Positions 53,836-63,350 are shown, counted from the stretch's first letter. The stretch is 64,000 nucleotides of DNA from Butyricimonas faecalis (GCF_003991565.1 NZ_CP032819.1:1-64000); one strand, 5' to 3'. Numbers and translations are program-made. Notes: generated by a model not told the origin, from the letters alone.

Positions 53836-56325
53836 TTACAATTGCATGGCGCCACCTTCCGATTTATCTTTAAACCAGTTGTAGCGAAGTTTTATGCCGA
53901 AGGTTCTTCCGGGTAACGGCATCTTGTAATCGTTGTAAATGGTTTCATTCAGTATATTATTTACATAAAAGCATACGGATAATTGGTTTTTGAAAAATGA
54001 TTGTTGTATGCCTGCCGAAAAGTTATAGTAGGCAGGAATTGTCCATTTTATCTGTTGGTCTTTCTGCGATGAGAGTTTCCATGCGTTGCAGTAATCACCC
54101 ACATAAGATACATCGGCATATATTCTTGAAAGTTCACCTTTCAGTGGCCATCCGCTACGGTGATATTCTACGCCGCCATTGTAGTAGAATGATGGGATAT
54201 TGGGAATATCCAGTTTGTATGTCGGATTTTCTACCGTTTTATCATTCGTTTTCCATTGCAGATTATCGCGTAAAGATTGGTAAGTGAGATTGAAGTAAGT
54301 ATACCAGTCGGGTGTTACATCAATTTTCAAATCCAAATCCACTCCTTTGATTATCGTTTCACCCAAGTTGACGTATGCCATACGAATATTGGCAGGCATC
54401 AGCCGTATCAAGTTGGATGTGTTCATGTAAAATCCATTGGCTTCAGCCTGCATACGAGTTAATCCCAAGAAGTTCATTCTGTCTAAAATCAAACCCAAAT
54501 TGAAATTGTCACTTTTTTCAGGCTTCAGATTCACCGACGATTTAACGCTAATTCCGTCTCCAAACAGTTCTTCGGGGTCGGGCAAACGCAACGTATGTTC
54601 AAAAGACGCTTTTACCCGTATGCCGCGCAAAAATTCATAGCTGACTCCTTCGTTATAGCCCCAAAACAAATCCTTATTTGTGGTTTGGTCGGGTTCTTTT
54701 TTAATGCTGCTACCGTCATCCGTCTTTTTGTCATCCGTTCGAAATACTTGCGAATAGAGGTAATAGGCTTTCACTGCTGCAGTATTTTGGAACTTTTTAT
54801 TTTTTGAAAAAAATGTGTAGGTAAACCCTGTTACATTTCCCGTCATTTTGCTCGGGAATCCGCTTGGATCAAAGCCTATATAACTTTTTACATAATCATC
54901 TTTCGGGGTTCGTTTGGAAAAAACAAACTGATTGTTCAGATTTAATTGGTGGCTTCTGTTTATTACATATTTGAAATTTAACTTATGGCGTACATCCCTT
55001 GTCCAATCGTCCGACAAATTGAATATCATGTCGGAAGTTTCACCTTGATTTGGAGTTGTCTCGCCTGTCCACTGGTAAATATGCCCGACGGTATCCACCA
55101 AATGAGTATTCACTATAGCATAAACTATCGATGTTTTTAAGGCAAGTCCTTTTAGAAAAAAGTTTTCCTTTTCCAGTTTCAAGGCGGGCATAATATTGAA
55201 ACCATGTGTATATGCATAGCGGGAATCGAATGAAATATTCTGTAATTCCTTATAATTCTTATATCCTGTACATTCCAGTTCTATTTTATCAAACCATAGT
55301 TTCGTAAATACCAAAGAACCGTTAAGTATGGATGAATGATATTTATCATTATTTCTGATGACATGAGAATAAGGATCTATGGGGTAATCAGGGTCAAATG
55401 CCCTTAAATCCATCGGGTAATTATTATTTGCTCGATTGTGCATGAAAGCAAGTCCCAACTGTATACCCGGTTTTTCAAACAATTTTTTTCCGCTTCCAGT
55501 AAACCGCATCTTTCCGTACGACGATACTTCGGCAATAGCTCCGACCATATCGCAATTTACTTCCCGTGTCACAATATTTATAGCGCCACCTAAACCATCG
55601 CCGCCATATTCTGCCGGAACAATGCCTTTATAAACTTCAATCCGCTCTATAACATCAATAGGTAAATCGTTGATGTCGAACGAGCCGTCAGGACTGTTTA
55701 AGGCAAAACCATCAATAAAAATAGCCACTCGTTTTCCTTCCAAACCGTGAACCGATACCCGGCTTTTGCTTCCCAATCCGCCTTCTTTACGGATAGTCAG
55801 GCCGGATGAACGACTTAAGATTTCTTCAATTCCCGATGACCTGCCCATCATCTTTCTGCCGTCGATAACAGAAACGGCCATCGGACTTTCTTTAATTTCT
55901 TTGATGATTGCCCCGTTTCCTTTTCTTGCGGTAATTACGGTCTCGCCCAATTCAATTGCTTTTTCTTCTAGTTTGAAGTTTTTAGTGATTAAACTTCCTT
56001 TCAAAATGATTTTTTCTGTAATTTTGGAAAAACCGACATAGGATACAGTAATGGTGTATTCTCCGGACGGAACTTTCAAGGTATATCGTCCTTTTTTGTC
56101 GGTTATTACGCCACGTTGAAGTTCTTTTATCCAAATGGATACACCATAAAGAGGCTTTTGGGTTTGGCTATTGGTGATTATACCGTAAAGTACAGTATTA
56201 CTATTATTTTTGGATATCTGTTGGGTATATCCCAAACTACTTATGACAATGAAACACAATATGGTAGTTGTTTTTTTTGCTTTTAAAATACCTATTTTAA
56301 GGGATTGAATAACCGTATATATCAT
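53836..56325 (-). CDS. TonB-dependent outer-membrane receptor
   Basis: An 829-residue receptor, first gene of the operon. The frame extends to a TTG at 56349, but the ATG at 56325 gives a good signal peptide (TTTILCFIVISSLGYTQQ) and is preferred. Domains: a carboxypeptidase-regulatory-like domain (about 45-125, LYGIITNSQTQKPLYGVSI), plug (about 130-280: ESPMAVSVIDGRKMMGRSSG, GLTIRKEGGLGSKSRVSVHGL, GGDGLGGAINIVTREV) and a 22-strand barrel ending in IKLRYNWF plus a short tail. It is of the siderophore/metal type and not SusC-like, with no SusD partner. With the DUF4374 lipoprotein and the divergent AraC regulator it matches the layout of siderophore uptake loci. Confidence 0.92.
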   Translation of the reverse strand: MIYTVIQSLKIGILKAKKTTTILCFIVISSLGYTQQISKNNSNTVLYGIITNSQTQKPLYGVSIWIKELQRGVITDKKGRYTLKVPSGEYTITVSYVGFSKITEKIILKGSLITKNFKLEEKAIELGETVITARKGNGAIIKEIKESPMAVSVIDGRKMMGRSSGIEEILSRSSGLTIRKEGGLGSKSRVSVHGLEGKRVAIFIDGFALNSPDGSFDINDLPIDVIERIEVYKGIVPAEYGGDGLGGAINIVTREVNCDMVGAIAEVSSYGKMRFTGSGKKLFEKPGIQLGLAFMHNRANNNYPMDLRAFDPDYPIDPYSHVIRNNDKYHSSILNGSLVFTKLWFDKIELECTGYKNYKELQNISFDSRYAYTHGFNIMPALKLEKENFFLKGLALKTSIVYAIVNTHLVDTVGHIYQWTGETTPNQGETSDMIFNLSDDWTRDVRHKLNFKYVINRSHQLNLNNQFVFSKRTPKDDYVKSYIGFDPSGFPSKMTGNVTGFTYTFFSKNKKFQNTAAVKAYYLYSQVFRTDDKKTDDGSSIKKEPDQTTNKDLFWGYNEGVSYEFLRGIRVKASFEHTLRLPDPEELFGDGISVKSSVNLKPEKSDNFNLGLILDRMNFLGLTRMQAEANGFYMNTSNLIRLMPANIRMAYVNLGETIIKGVDLDLKIDVTPDWYTYFNLTYQSLRDNLQWKTNDKTVENPTYKLDIPNIPSFYYNGGVEYHRSGWPLKGELSRIYADVSYVGDYCNAWKLSSQKDQQIKWTIPAYYNFSAGIQQSFFKNQLSVCFYVNNILNETIYNDYKMPLPGRTFGIKLRYNWFKDKSEGGAMQL

Positions 56326-56424
56326 TGTATGTTTACTTTTAAATTTCAAATGCGAAATTACCGGGTCTGACAGGATTAAGGCTTACCCGAAAAGTAGTTA
56401 AATTTTAATATGAGGTATTTTTAG
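56326..56424. promoter_or_regulatory. Divergent control region of the metallophore-type operon and its AraC regulator
   Basis: About 100 bases that must hold both promoters. It contains an inverted repeat AATTTC/GAAATT (56342-56359) just upstream of the receptor start, and a near-consensus -7 element TAAATTTT (56399-56406) for the regulator gene. Binding by the AraC protein is expected here, but the site cannot be named. Confidence 0.45.
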
Positions 56425-57426
56425 ATGACAGTTAAATTAACAAACAAAGATTTGCAGGAAATGATAACAGAATATCCAATCCATACGTTTTCTATGGGAA
56501 ACGAACTGGAAGAAAACAGGGTATTCATTGAGAATCATTATGGAAAATCAACGACCAAAGAGTTAAAGACACATCATTTCTGTATAGCTGAATCCAACAT
56601 ACAATGTCACGAAAACTGCAAACTATATTCCGAATCAGAATGTGGCGATGTGTTTTGGTTTTCAGCCATCTTACACGGAAATGTGACTTGTTTTTATAAG
56701 AAGGAAGAAAACTGGAAGGCAGGACACGCCAATTTGATTTCGGTAAAGGAAGAAATGAAGGGGTATCATTATTTCAGTAAAAACGAACCTATCAGGACGA
56801 TAGATTTTATGTTATCATCCGAATATATGGAACGTATTGCAAGCTGGTATCCCGATTTATTTGAAAATATTGTTAACCGTTTCTTAGGTGAAAAATCGTT
56901 TAAAGTGTTTCCTGAAAACGTGATGTTCTGCCCTGAAATAAGGCGGATATTGAACAATATGTTGGATTATAAAGTGTTAGGTAATGCTGCAGCCTTGTAT
57001 TTAGATGCTAAAATTCTTGAAGTTTTATCGTTGATTGTATGCAAAACTTCGCAGAAGAATTGTTCTGCCTGTACCTGCTATTCTGCAAAAGATAACGATA
57101 AACTGTTCCATGTAAAAGCTATTATTGAACAACGATATCAGGACCCTCCGTCATTGCATCAGTTGGCGTTGATGGTCGGAACAAATGTTTGTAAGCTGAA
57201 AACGGGTTTCAAAGCATTGTTCGGTACAACCGTCTTTGAATATCTATTTGATTACCGAATGGAATTGGCATGCAAGCAGTTGTTGGACACGGACCGATCC
57301 ATTCAGGAAATTGCAGACAGCATCGGATATGAATATCATTCACATTTCTCAACAGCTTTCAAGCGGAAGTTTGGGCTTTCGCCATTGGAATATCGCAACA
57401 TTACAATGCGTGGGAAAAGAGTGTAG
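56425..57426 (+). CDS. AraC-family regulator (PchR/YbtA-like position), cysteine-rich
   Basis: A 333-residue transcription factor. The C-terminal ~100 residues form the double helix-turn-helix AraC domain (PSLHQLALMVGTNVCKLKTGFKALFG, then RSIQEIADSIGYEYHSHFSTAFKRKFGLSPLEYR). The N-terminal sensor region contains many cysteines: C53, C61, C65 and C73 in the first cluster and C213, C216 and C218 (CSACTC) before the DNA-binding domain. A metal or iron-sulfur site is possible. AraC regulators that sense the ferric siderophore (PchR, YbtA) are typically divergent from or beside the receptor gene, exactly as here. It probably activates the operon when the complex is present. Confidence 0.88.
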   Translation: MTVKLTNKDLQEMITEYPIHTFSMGNELEENRVFIENHYGKSTTKELKTHHFCIAESNIQCHENCKLYSESECGDVFWFSAILHGNVTCFYKKEENWKAGHANLISVKEEMKGYHYFSKNEPIRTIDFMLSSEYMERIASWYPDLFENIVNRFLGEKSFKVFPENVMFCPEIRRILNNMLDYKVLGNAAALYLDAKILEVLSLIVCKTSQKNCSACTCYSAKDNDKLFHVKAIIEQRYQDPPSLHQLALMVGTNVCKLKTGFKALFGTTVFEYLFDYRMELACKQLLDTDRSIQEIADSIGYEYHSHFSTAFKRKFGLSPLEYRNITMRGKRV

Positions 57427-57508
57427 TTTTTTGTAATTAATGTGAATTTGATATAATCATCGGAAATAACTTATACTAAAAACTATGGGAAATCCTACTG
57501 AAATCCTA

Positions 57509-57626
57509 GGGAAATAATCCCACTTATTCGTTGCTCAGCCGTTGTTCAGCCGTTGCTCAGCCGTTCTGGGACGGCTGAGCTTCGAGTCAACTTCAAATGA
57601 TCTCTGGGTATGTGGGATTATTTGGG
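57509..57626. repeat. Nested inverted repeats with an 11-bp tandem repeat core
   Basis: Three units of 11 bp (CGTTGYTCAGC) start at 57529, 57540 and 57551. The third overlaps a perfect 10-bp hairpin (GCTCAGCCGT 57555-57564 / ACGGCTGAGC 57571-57580). The whole is enclosed by a perfect 12-bp inverted repeat, AAATAATCCCAC (57512-57523) / GTGGGATTATTT (57612-57623). It lies between convergent genes, so it could be a bidirectional transcript end, but there is no clear T tract. No gene is seen in the 57427-57685 gap. Confidence 0.85.
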
Positions 57627-57685
57627 TTTATTTACTACTTTATTTGGGTTAGATTTGAGTAATTAAACGCATATTTCTCCTGTTT

Positions 57686-59044
57686 TTATTGCCATCCCCC
57701 ACCCAAAGCCCTGTAAAGATTAACGATGGAAAGTAGTTCGTCCCGCACGGCATTGTTCAGTCCGATTTGAGCGTCGAAGTAACCTCTTTGGGCGTCCAAC
57801 ACGTTCAGGTAACTGACGACCCCGTTAATGTATTGCAAGTTGGCTAGTTCCATGTACGAGCGGGCGGCTTCTTCCAGGCGGGCTTTTGATACCCGCATGT
57901 CCCGTACTTTCGAGAAGGTGGTTAAAGCGTTATCGACTTCTTTGAAGGCAGATAACACGGTTTGTTGATAGCTGTACGTTTCGGCTTCCAGGGCGGCACG
58001 GGCAGCTTTAAGACGTGCTCGCTTGTTCCCGGCATTAAGCACGGGGGCGAGGAGTTTGCCTCCCAGGTAAAAGTAAGGGGCTTTCAGGAAGTCGCCGAGT
58101 TCGCTATCTTCCCGTCCATATCTGGCGGTTAGCGTGATTTGAGGGAATAGATTGGTGTAGGTAACACCGACTTTGGCGTTTGCCGCTTTCAGTTTGTATT
58201 CCGCTTGCCGAATGTCGGGGCGGCGTTCAAGCAGGGAAGAGGGTAATCCCACGGGGAGTTCCGGTAGTAACATTTGCTGGTCAATGTTTGCCCCGCGGGG
58301 GATATCCCCGGGGTATTGGCCCGTGAGTAAGGATATTTCATTTTCTTTTAAGCGGATCTGTCGTTCAAGGTCGGGAACGAGTGTCGTGGTTTTAGCTAAT
58401 TCCACCTGAGCCTGACGATAGGCCGTTTCAGATGTCAGTCCTCCTTCGAAACGTAGTTTGGCCAGGCGAACACTCTCTACGCGAGCCTCGTGGGTTTGTT
58501 TGACAATGCTTAATTCCATGTCGAGGGCGCGTAATTCAAAGTAGGCTTGTGCCACTTGGGAAATTAGTGTCACGTGTAAGGCCCTTTGTCCTTCCACGGT
58601 TTGGAGATAGGCTGCCAGGCTGGCTTGTGAACTCCAGCGAAGTTTGCCCCAAAGATCGAGTTCCCAGGAGAGGGTAGCCTCGATATTGAATGTATTGCCG
58701 GGAGAACGGTCGTATTCTCTTGCTCCAAGGGCGTCAGCGTCAATTCCGGGGAAAAGATTTGCTTTTTCCATGCGGTGGGCATAGCGGCTTTCTTTCACCC
58801 GGGCCGCGGCAGCCAGCAGGTTCTTGTTGTAAGCGAGTGCCGTGTTGATCAAACGCTGTAACACGGTGTCCGTGTAGATCGCCGGCCATTGGATATCGGC
58901 CACGGTTGTCGTGTCCGTACGGTTCGTGTCGATTATTGTTGTCGGCAGATTCAGTTCCGGACGGGTATATTTCTTGCCGATCTTGCAAGAAGTCGATAGG
59001 CTTCCGATAAGAGCGGCGATGAATACGATGTGATAATGTTTCAT
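57686..59044 (-). CDS. RND efflux outer-membrane channel (TolC/OprM-NodT family lipoprotein)
   Basis: The outer-membrane exit duct of a tripartite pump, 452 residues. The start at 59044 (MKHYHIVFIAALIGSLSTSC) gives a lipoprotein signal with lipobox LSTSC and is preferred over an in-frame ATG at 59071. Two TolC-type repeats are seen: SQVAQAYFELRALDMELSIVKQ, and AFKEVDNALTTFSKVRDMRVSKARLEEAARSYMELANLQY near the end, with ERRPDIRQAEYKLKAANAKVG between. It closes with VNLYRALGGGW, the usual end of this family. It is last in the operon after the pump gene (30-base gap). Confidence 0.92.
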   Translation of the reverse strand: MKHYHIVFIAALIGSLSTSCKIGKKYTRPELNLPTTIIDTNRTDTTTVADIQWPAIYTDTVLQRLINTALAYNKNLLAAAARVKESRYAHRMEKANLFPGIDADALGAREYDRSPGNTFNIEATLSWELDLWGKLRWSSQASLAAYLQTVEGQRALHVTLISQVAQAYFELRALDMELSIVKQTHEARVESVRLAKLRFEGGLTSETAYRQAQVELAKTTTLVPDLERQIRLKENEISLLTGQYPGDIPRGANIDQQMLLPELPVGLPSSLLERRPDIRQAEYKLKAANAKVGVTYTNLFPQITLTARYGREDSELGDFLKAPYFYLGGKLLAPVLNAGNKRARLKAARAALEAETYSYQQTVLSAFKEVDNALTTFSKVRDMRVSKARLEEAARSYMELANLQYINGVVSYLNVLDAQRGYFDAQIGLNNAVRDELLSIVNLYRALGGGWQ

Positions 59045-59074
59045 GACTATAGGTTTTAATAATGGGGTCATAGA

Positions 59075-62000
59075 CTACTTTTTCCTCCACGTTTTCACCT
59101 TGTAAATTTGTACGAAAAAGAAGGGTACAAGGACAATGCCGACGGTGATGGCAACAATCATTCCGAAGAAGATGCCGGTACCGATGGAGTGACGGCTGGC
59201 CGACCCGGGACCCGAGGCGAGTACCAAGGGCAACATGCCGAGAACGAAGGCCAGGGAGGTCATCAAGATCGGGCGGAAGCGGGCTCGCGCGGCGGTGATG
59301 GCTGCTTGTACGGCATCGACTCCTTTGTCGACCTCTACTTTGGCAAATTCCACGATGAGGATGGCGTTTTTGGCTGCCAGCCCGAGCAGTGTTACCAGTC
59401 CGATTTGGAAGTAGACGTCGTTTTCCAACCCGAATACCCACACGCCGAGGTAAGCCCCGAGGGCGGCAACCGGCAGGGATAGTAACACGGCAACGGGCAC
59501 GAACCAACTCTCGTACAAGGCGGCAAGGAAGAGGAAGACGAAGAGGAAAACGAGTGACATTACCATCCCGGTTTGTCCTTTCGCTTTCTTTTCTTGAAAG
59601 GAGAGACCGCTCCATTCGGTGCCGATGTTGTCGGGCAGGTGTTCTCGAACCAGTTTTTCGACGGCTCTCATGGCTTCACCGGAGCTATGGCCCGGGGCGG
59701 CTTCACCGTTGATGATTGCGGTCGTGAACATGTTGAATCGCTTGATCGATCCGGGGCCCGTGGTGTTTTCCGCTTTACCGAGGGCTGTCAGTGGGACCAT
59801 GTTTCCCTTGGATGTCTTCACGAAGAACAGGTTGAGGTTTTCTTTCTGCATCCGGTAGGGGGCTTCCGCCTGCATGTACACTTTGTAGACCCGGTTGAAC
59901 ATGTTGAAGTCGTTGACATACACGGAGCCGGTGTAAGCCTTCATCGTGGAGAATATGTCGGCCAAAGGGATTCCCAGGAATTGTGCCCTGTCGCGATCCA
60001 CGTCAAAGTACAATTGGGGAATCTCGGCCTGCAATGAAGAAGATACCCCGGAAAGGGCCTTGTTGCCTGCAGCGTATTTTACCAGCGTGTCGACGGCATC
60101 TACCAAGTTCTCGAAGGTGGCCCCGTTACGAGCTTCCACTTGTAGTTCGAATCCTCCCGACGTTCCCAACCCGGGAATTACGGGCGGGGTGGAGAGGAAT
60201 ACAAGGGCCTCCGGGTATTGCTTGAATTCGGCGCGAACGTCGTCCATGACTTCTTTCAGAGACATGCCGCCTTTCTTACGCTCTTCCCACGGTTTGAGGA
60301 TAACGGTCAATTCCGAGCGGGATTGGTTTGTCCCGACACGGGGACTACTTCCCGCCACGCTCTGCACGTATGCCACGGCAGGGTGTTCCTTCAGGTAATC
60401 GACAGCACGTTCCGTTACTTTGCGGGTGCGTTCCAGCGTGGCTCCCTCGGGCAAAGCCAGTTCTACTTTGAAGTATCCTTGGTCTTCTTCCGGTAGGAAA
60501 CTACTGGGGATTACCCGGTTCAACACGATGATGAAGATGATAGCCATTCCGAACCCGGCGATGATTCGTCGGGGGTTGGCAAGAGCCCGTTGCAGAAAAT
60601 GAACGTATTTGTTGTTCCCGCGGGCGAGCCACTCGTTGATTTTACGGAACACGAAGTTCTTCTTCCCGTTAGACGGGCGTAACAGGATGGCACACATGGC
60701 GGGGCTTAGAGTCAGTGCCACAACCAGCGAGATTAACACGGACACCACGATCGTGATGGCAAACTGACGGTAGAGCATACCGGTGATTCCCGGCAGGAAA
60801 CTCACGGGTACAAACACGGCTCCTAGCACGAGCGAGGTGGCAACCAGCGCTCCCGTCAGTTCTTTCATGGCTTTACGGGTAGCCTTGTAGGGCGACAATC
60901 CCTCTTCTTCCATGATGCGTTCAACACCCTCGACGACCACGATGGCATCATCAACGACTATACCGATGGCAAGTACCAGTCCCAACAGGGTCAGCATGTT
61001 TAGCGAGAATCCGAAGGCCAGCATGAACCCGAAAGTTCCGATCAGGGACACGGGGACGGCAACCAAGGGTATCAAGGAGGCACGCCAACTTTGGAGGGAG
61101 AGGAATACGACGAAGATGACGAGGAAAAGGGCCTCGAACAGGGTCTTGTATACCTCGCGGATGGATTCCGAGATGTAAGTCGTGATGTCGAAAGGGATGT
61201 TATAGCTTACTCCTTCCGGAAAGTCTTTACTTATTTCTTCCATGGCTTTCACCACGTTCTTGGCCACTTCCATGGCATTCGCGCCGGGGAGCATGTAGAT
61301 GCCGAGTACGGCGGCATTCTCTCCGTTCAATCCACTCTCCGTGTTGTAGGAGCTGGCTTCCAGCGATACCCTGGCCACGTCGCGCAAACGGATGATGGAA
61401 CCGTCGGGATTTGCCCGTACGACAATTTCTTCAAATTCGTTCACGGAGGAGAGACGCCCCGGGGCCGTGATGGGGATGGTGATGTCCGTTCCGCTCATCG
61501 GTTGCTGGCCGAGCACTCCGGCCGCGGATTCCCGGTTTTGGTCTTTCAGTACGTTCTGCAAGTCTTTGATCGTTAGCCCGAAGTTGGCCATACGGTCGGG
61601 GAGGATCCAGATTTGCATGGCGTAGTAACGGCTACCGATGTTGGAAACTCGCCCCACGCCGGGAACACGCTTCAGCACGTCGAGCACGTTGATGGTGGCG
61701 AAGTTACTGAGGTATATCTCGTCAAAACGAGGGTCGGATGAGGTCAGCGTGAGTGTCATCAACTGGCTGGAAGATTGTTTTTCTACCTTGATTCCGTTTT
61801 GCACGACTTCTGCCGGAAGACGGGATTCTGCCAGTTTCACGCGGTTCTGGATATCGACGGCGGCCAGTTCGGCGTTCGTGGATATGTCGAATGTCACGGT
61901 AATCGACAAGCCTCCCGAGTTAGAACTGCTCGATTCCATGTATAGCATGCCCGGCGTTCCGTTTAATTCCTGTTCGATGGGAGTGGCTACGGCTTGTGAA

Positions 62001-62173
62001 ACGGTAACGGCACTGGCTCCCGGGTAGGACGCGGATATTTTCACGACGGGCGGGGTGATGCGCGGGTACTGGTCCACGGGGAGTAAATATAACCCGATGA
62101 ATCCTACCAGTACGATGAGGATGGATAGTACGGCCGAGAATATCGGCCTGTCAATAAAGAACCCGGGTTTCAT
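59075..62173 (-). CDS. RND efflux pump inner-membrane permease (HAE1 family, AcrB-like)
   Basis: A 1032-residue proton-driven drug/metabolite pump with 12 helices and two large periplasmic loops. Signs: FFIDRPIFSAVLSILIVLVG at the N-terminus, GMLYMESSSSNSGGLSITVTFD (porter), IGIVVDDAIVVVEGVERIMEE with the helix-4 Asp-Asp proton relay, and TLSPAMCAILLRP. The length matches AcrB/MexB. It overlaps the adaptor gene by 4 bases. The substrate is not determined by sequence; hydrophobic drugs or bile acids are typical for gut members. Confidence 0.94.
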   Translation of the reverse strand: MKPGFFIDRPIFSAVLSILIVLVGFIGLYLLPVDQYPRITPPVVKISASYPGASAVTVSQAVATPIEQELNGTPGMLYMESSSSNSGGLSITVTFDISTNAELAAVDIQNRVKLAESRLPAEVVQNGIKVEKQSSSQLMTLTLTSSDPRFDEIYLSNFATINVLDVLKRVPGVGRVSNIGSRYYAMQIWILPDRMANFGLTIKDLQNVLKDQNRESAAGVLGQQPMSGTDITIPITAPGRLSSVNEFEEIVVRANPDGSIIRLRDVARVSLEASSYNTESGLNGENAAVLGIYMLPGANAMEVAKNVVKAMEEISKDFPEGVSYNIPFDITTYISESIREVYKTLFEALFLVIFVVFLSLQSWRASLIPLVAVPVSLIGTFGFMLAFGFSLNMLTLLGLVLAIGIVVDDAIVVVEGVERIMEEEGLSPYKATRKAMKELTGALVATSLVLGAVFVPVSFLPGITGMLYRQFAITIVVSVLISLVVALTLSPAMCAILLRPSNGKKNFVFRKINEWLARGNNKYVHFLQRALANPRRIIAGFGMAIIFIIVLNRVIPSSFLPEEDQGYFKVELALPEGATLERTRKVTERAVDYLKEHPAVAYVQSVAGSSPRVGTNQSRSELTVILKPWEERKKGGMSLKEVMDDVRAEFKQYPEALVFLSTPPVIPGLGTSGGFELQVEARNGATFENLVDAVDTLVKYAAGNKALSGVSSSLQAEIPQLYFDVDRDRAQFLGIPLADIFSTMKAYTGSVYVNDFNMFNRVYKVYMQAEAPYRMQKENLNLFFVKTSKGNMVPLTALGKAENTTGPGSIKRFNMFTTAIINGEAAPGHSSGEAMRAVEKLVREHLPDNIGTEWSGLSFQEKKAKGQTGMVMSLVFLFVFLFLAALYESWFVPVAVLLSLPVAALGAYLGVWVFGLENDVYFQIGLVTLLGLAAKNAILIVEFAKVEVDKGVDAVQAAITAARARFRPILMTSLAFVLGMLPLVLASGPGSASRHSIGTGIFFGMIVAITVGIVLVPFFFVQIYKVKTWRKK

Positions 62174-63309
62174 AGGGTAACCTCCTTTTCTTTAATCGTT
62201 TCGGGGCTCACGGGTTTCACGAGTGCTCCCGGGGTTAGTTTGTGGTAGCCTTCAACGACAACCAGCTCGTCGGGACCAAGCCCGCGCTCTACCACGATAT
62301 GGTTGTTCACTTCGGGACCGGTTTCGATAAAGCGTTTCTCGGCTGTACTATCACGGCGGACAACGTATATGTAGGCGCCGCCTTTTTCAATGGCGACTGC
62401 CTTGCTGGGAACGACGATGGCGTTTTCACGCACGTCGAGTAACAACTTTACTTTAGTGAATTGTCCCGGCAATAGTTTCCTGTCGGGATTGGGGAGTTCG
62501 GCACGTACGCCGAATGTACCCGTTTGGGGATTTACCTGCGGGTCGGCGAAGTCCACGATTCCGGTCAGGGGGTAAACCGAGTTGTCGGCCAGGGTGATGG
62601 TCACGCTGGGTTGCCATGACCGGTTGGCGTCTTTTTCGCCAAGGGTTACATTCCGCTGTTGGCTGCGCAGGTAGTCGAGGGCAGTAAGGCTGAAGTCCAC
62701 GAGTACTTCGTCACTTTCCACGATCGTGGCTAGCTGTGATTTCCCGCCGGGACCGACTAGGGTACCGATGTCGGCGTACCGTTCGCTGATGTATCCGTCG
62801 ATGGGGGAGCGCACGGTGGTGTAACTTAATTCGAGTTCTGCTTGTGCCAAGTCTGCCTTGCTCATGGCGACGTTCGCCTTGGCACTCTCGTAAGCCGCCA
62901 CGGCGTTATCGAGATCGAGTTGGCTGGCAGCCTTTTGCTCGTAAAGGGGGCGTAGGCGTTCCACGTCACGTTCGGCTTTTGCTTCTTGTGCCAGATCTTT
63001 TGCCAGTTGTGCTTTCGCTTTGTCAACACGAGCCTGGTAAAGGTCACTATTTATTTTGAAGAGCGGCTGGTTCCGTTTCACGCGCTTTCCTTCCTCGAAA
63101 AGCATCTGTTCCAGGTAGCCTTCGACGCGAGCTCTCACTTCGACGAATCCTTTTGCTCGAATTTGCCCGACGTATTCTCCGTATATTTCCATGTTCTCTA
63201 CTCCTACTTTCTCGACGGCCACTACTTGTCGCTCCGGTTCGTGCTTGTCTTTACAACCGGACAGGAGTATGAATGACACGAGTGTAATTGCTATTCCTAA
63301 TTTTTTCAT
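62170..63309 (-). CDS. RND efflux periplasmic adaptor (AcrA-like)
   Basis: A 379-residue membrane fusion protein, first in the pump operon. Lipoprotein signal MKKLGIAITLVSFILLSGC (Cys19). Then come a beta-barrel/lipoyl half (EYVGQIRAKGFVEVRARVEGYL), a helical hairpin (about 95-165), and the second lipoyl half (LSYTTVRSPIDGYISERYADIGTLVGPG), followed by the beta-barrel and membrane-proximal domains (LLPGQFTKVKLLLDVRENAIVVPSKAV). Length and order match AcrA/MexA. The upstream region has a palindrome that may be an operator. Confidence 0.92.
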   Translation of the reverse strand: MKKLGIAITLVSFILLSGCKDKHEPERQVVAVEKVGVENMEIYGEYVGQIRAKGFVEVRARVEGYLEQMLFEEGKRVKRNQPLFKINSDLYQARVDKAKAQLAKDLAQEAKAERDVERLRPLYEQKAASQLDLDNAVAAYESAKANVAMSKADLAQAELELSYTTVRSPIDGYISERYADIGTLVGPGGKSQLATIVESDEVLVDFSLTALDYLRSQQRNVTLGEKDANRSWQPSVTITLADNSVYPLTGIVDFADPQVNPQTGTFGVRAELPNPDRKLLPGQFTKVKLLLDVRENAIVVPSKAVAIEKGGAYIYVVRRDSTAEKRFIETGPEVNNHIVVERGLGPDELVVVEGYHKLTPGALVKPVSPETIKEKEVTL

Positions 63310-63350
63310 ATGAGTTGATTTTGTATACGTTTCTGTCTTAATTCTTCTTT

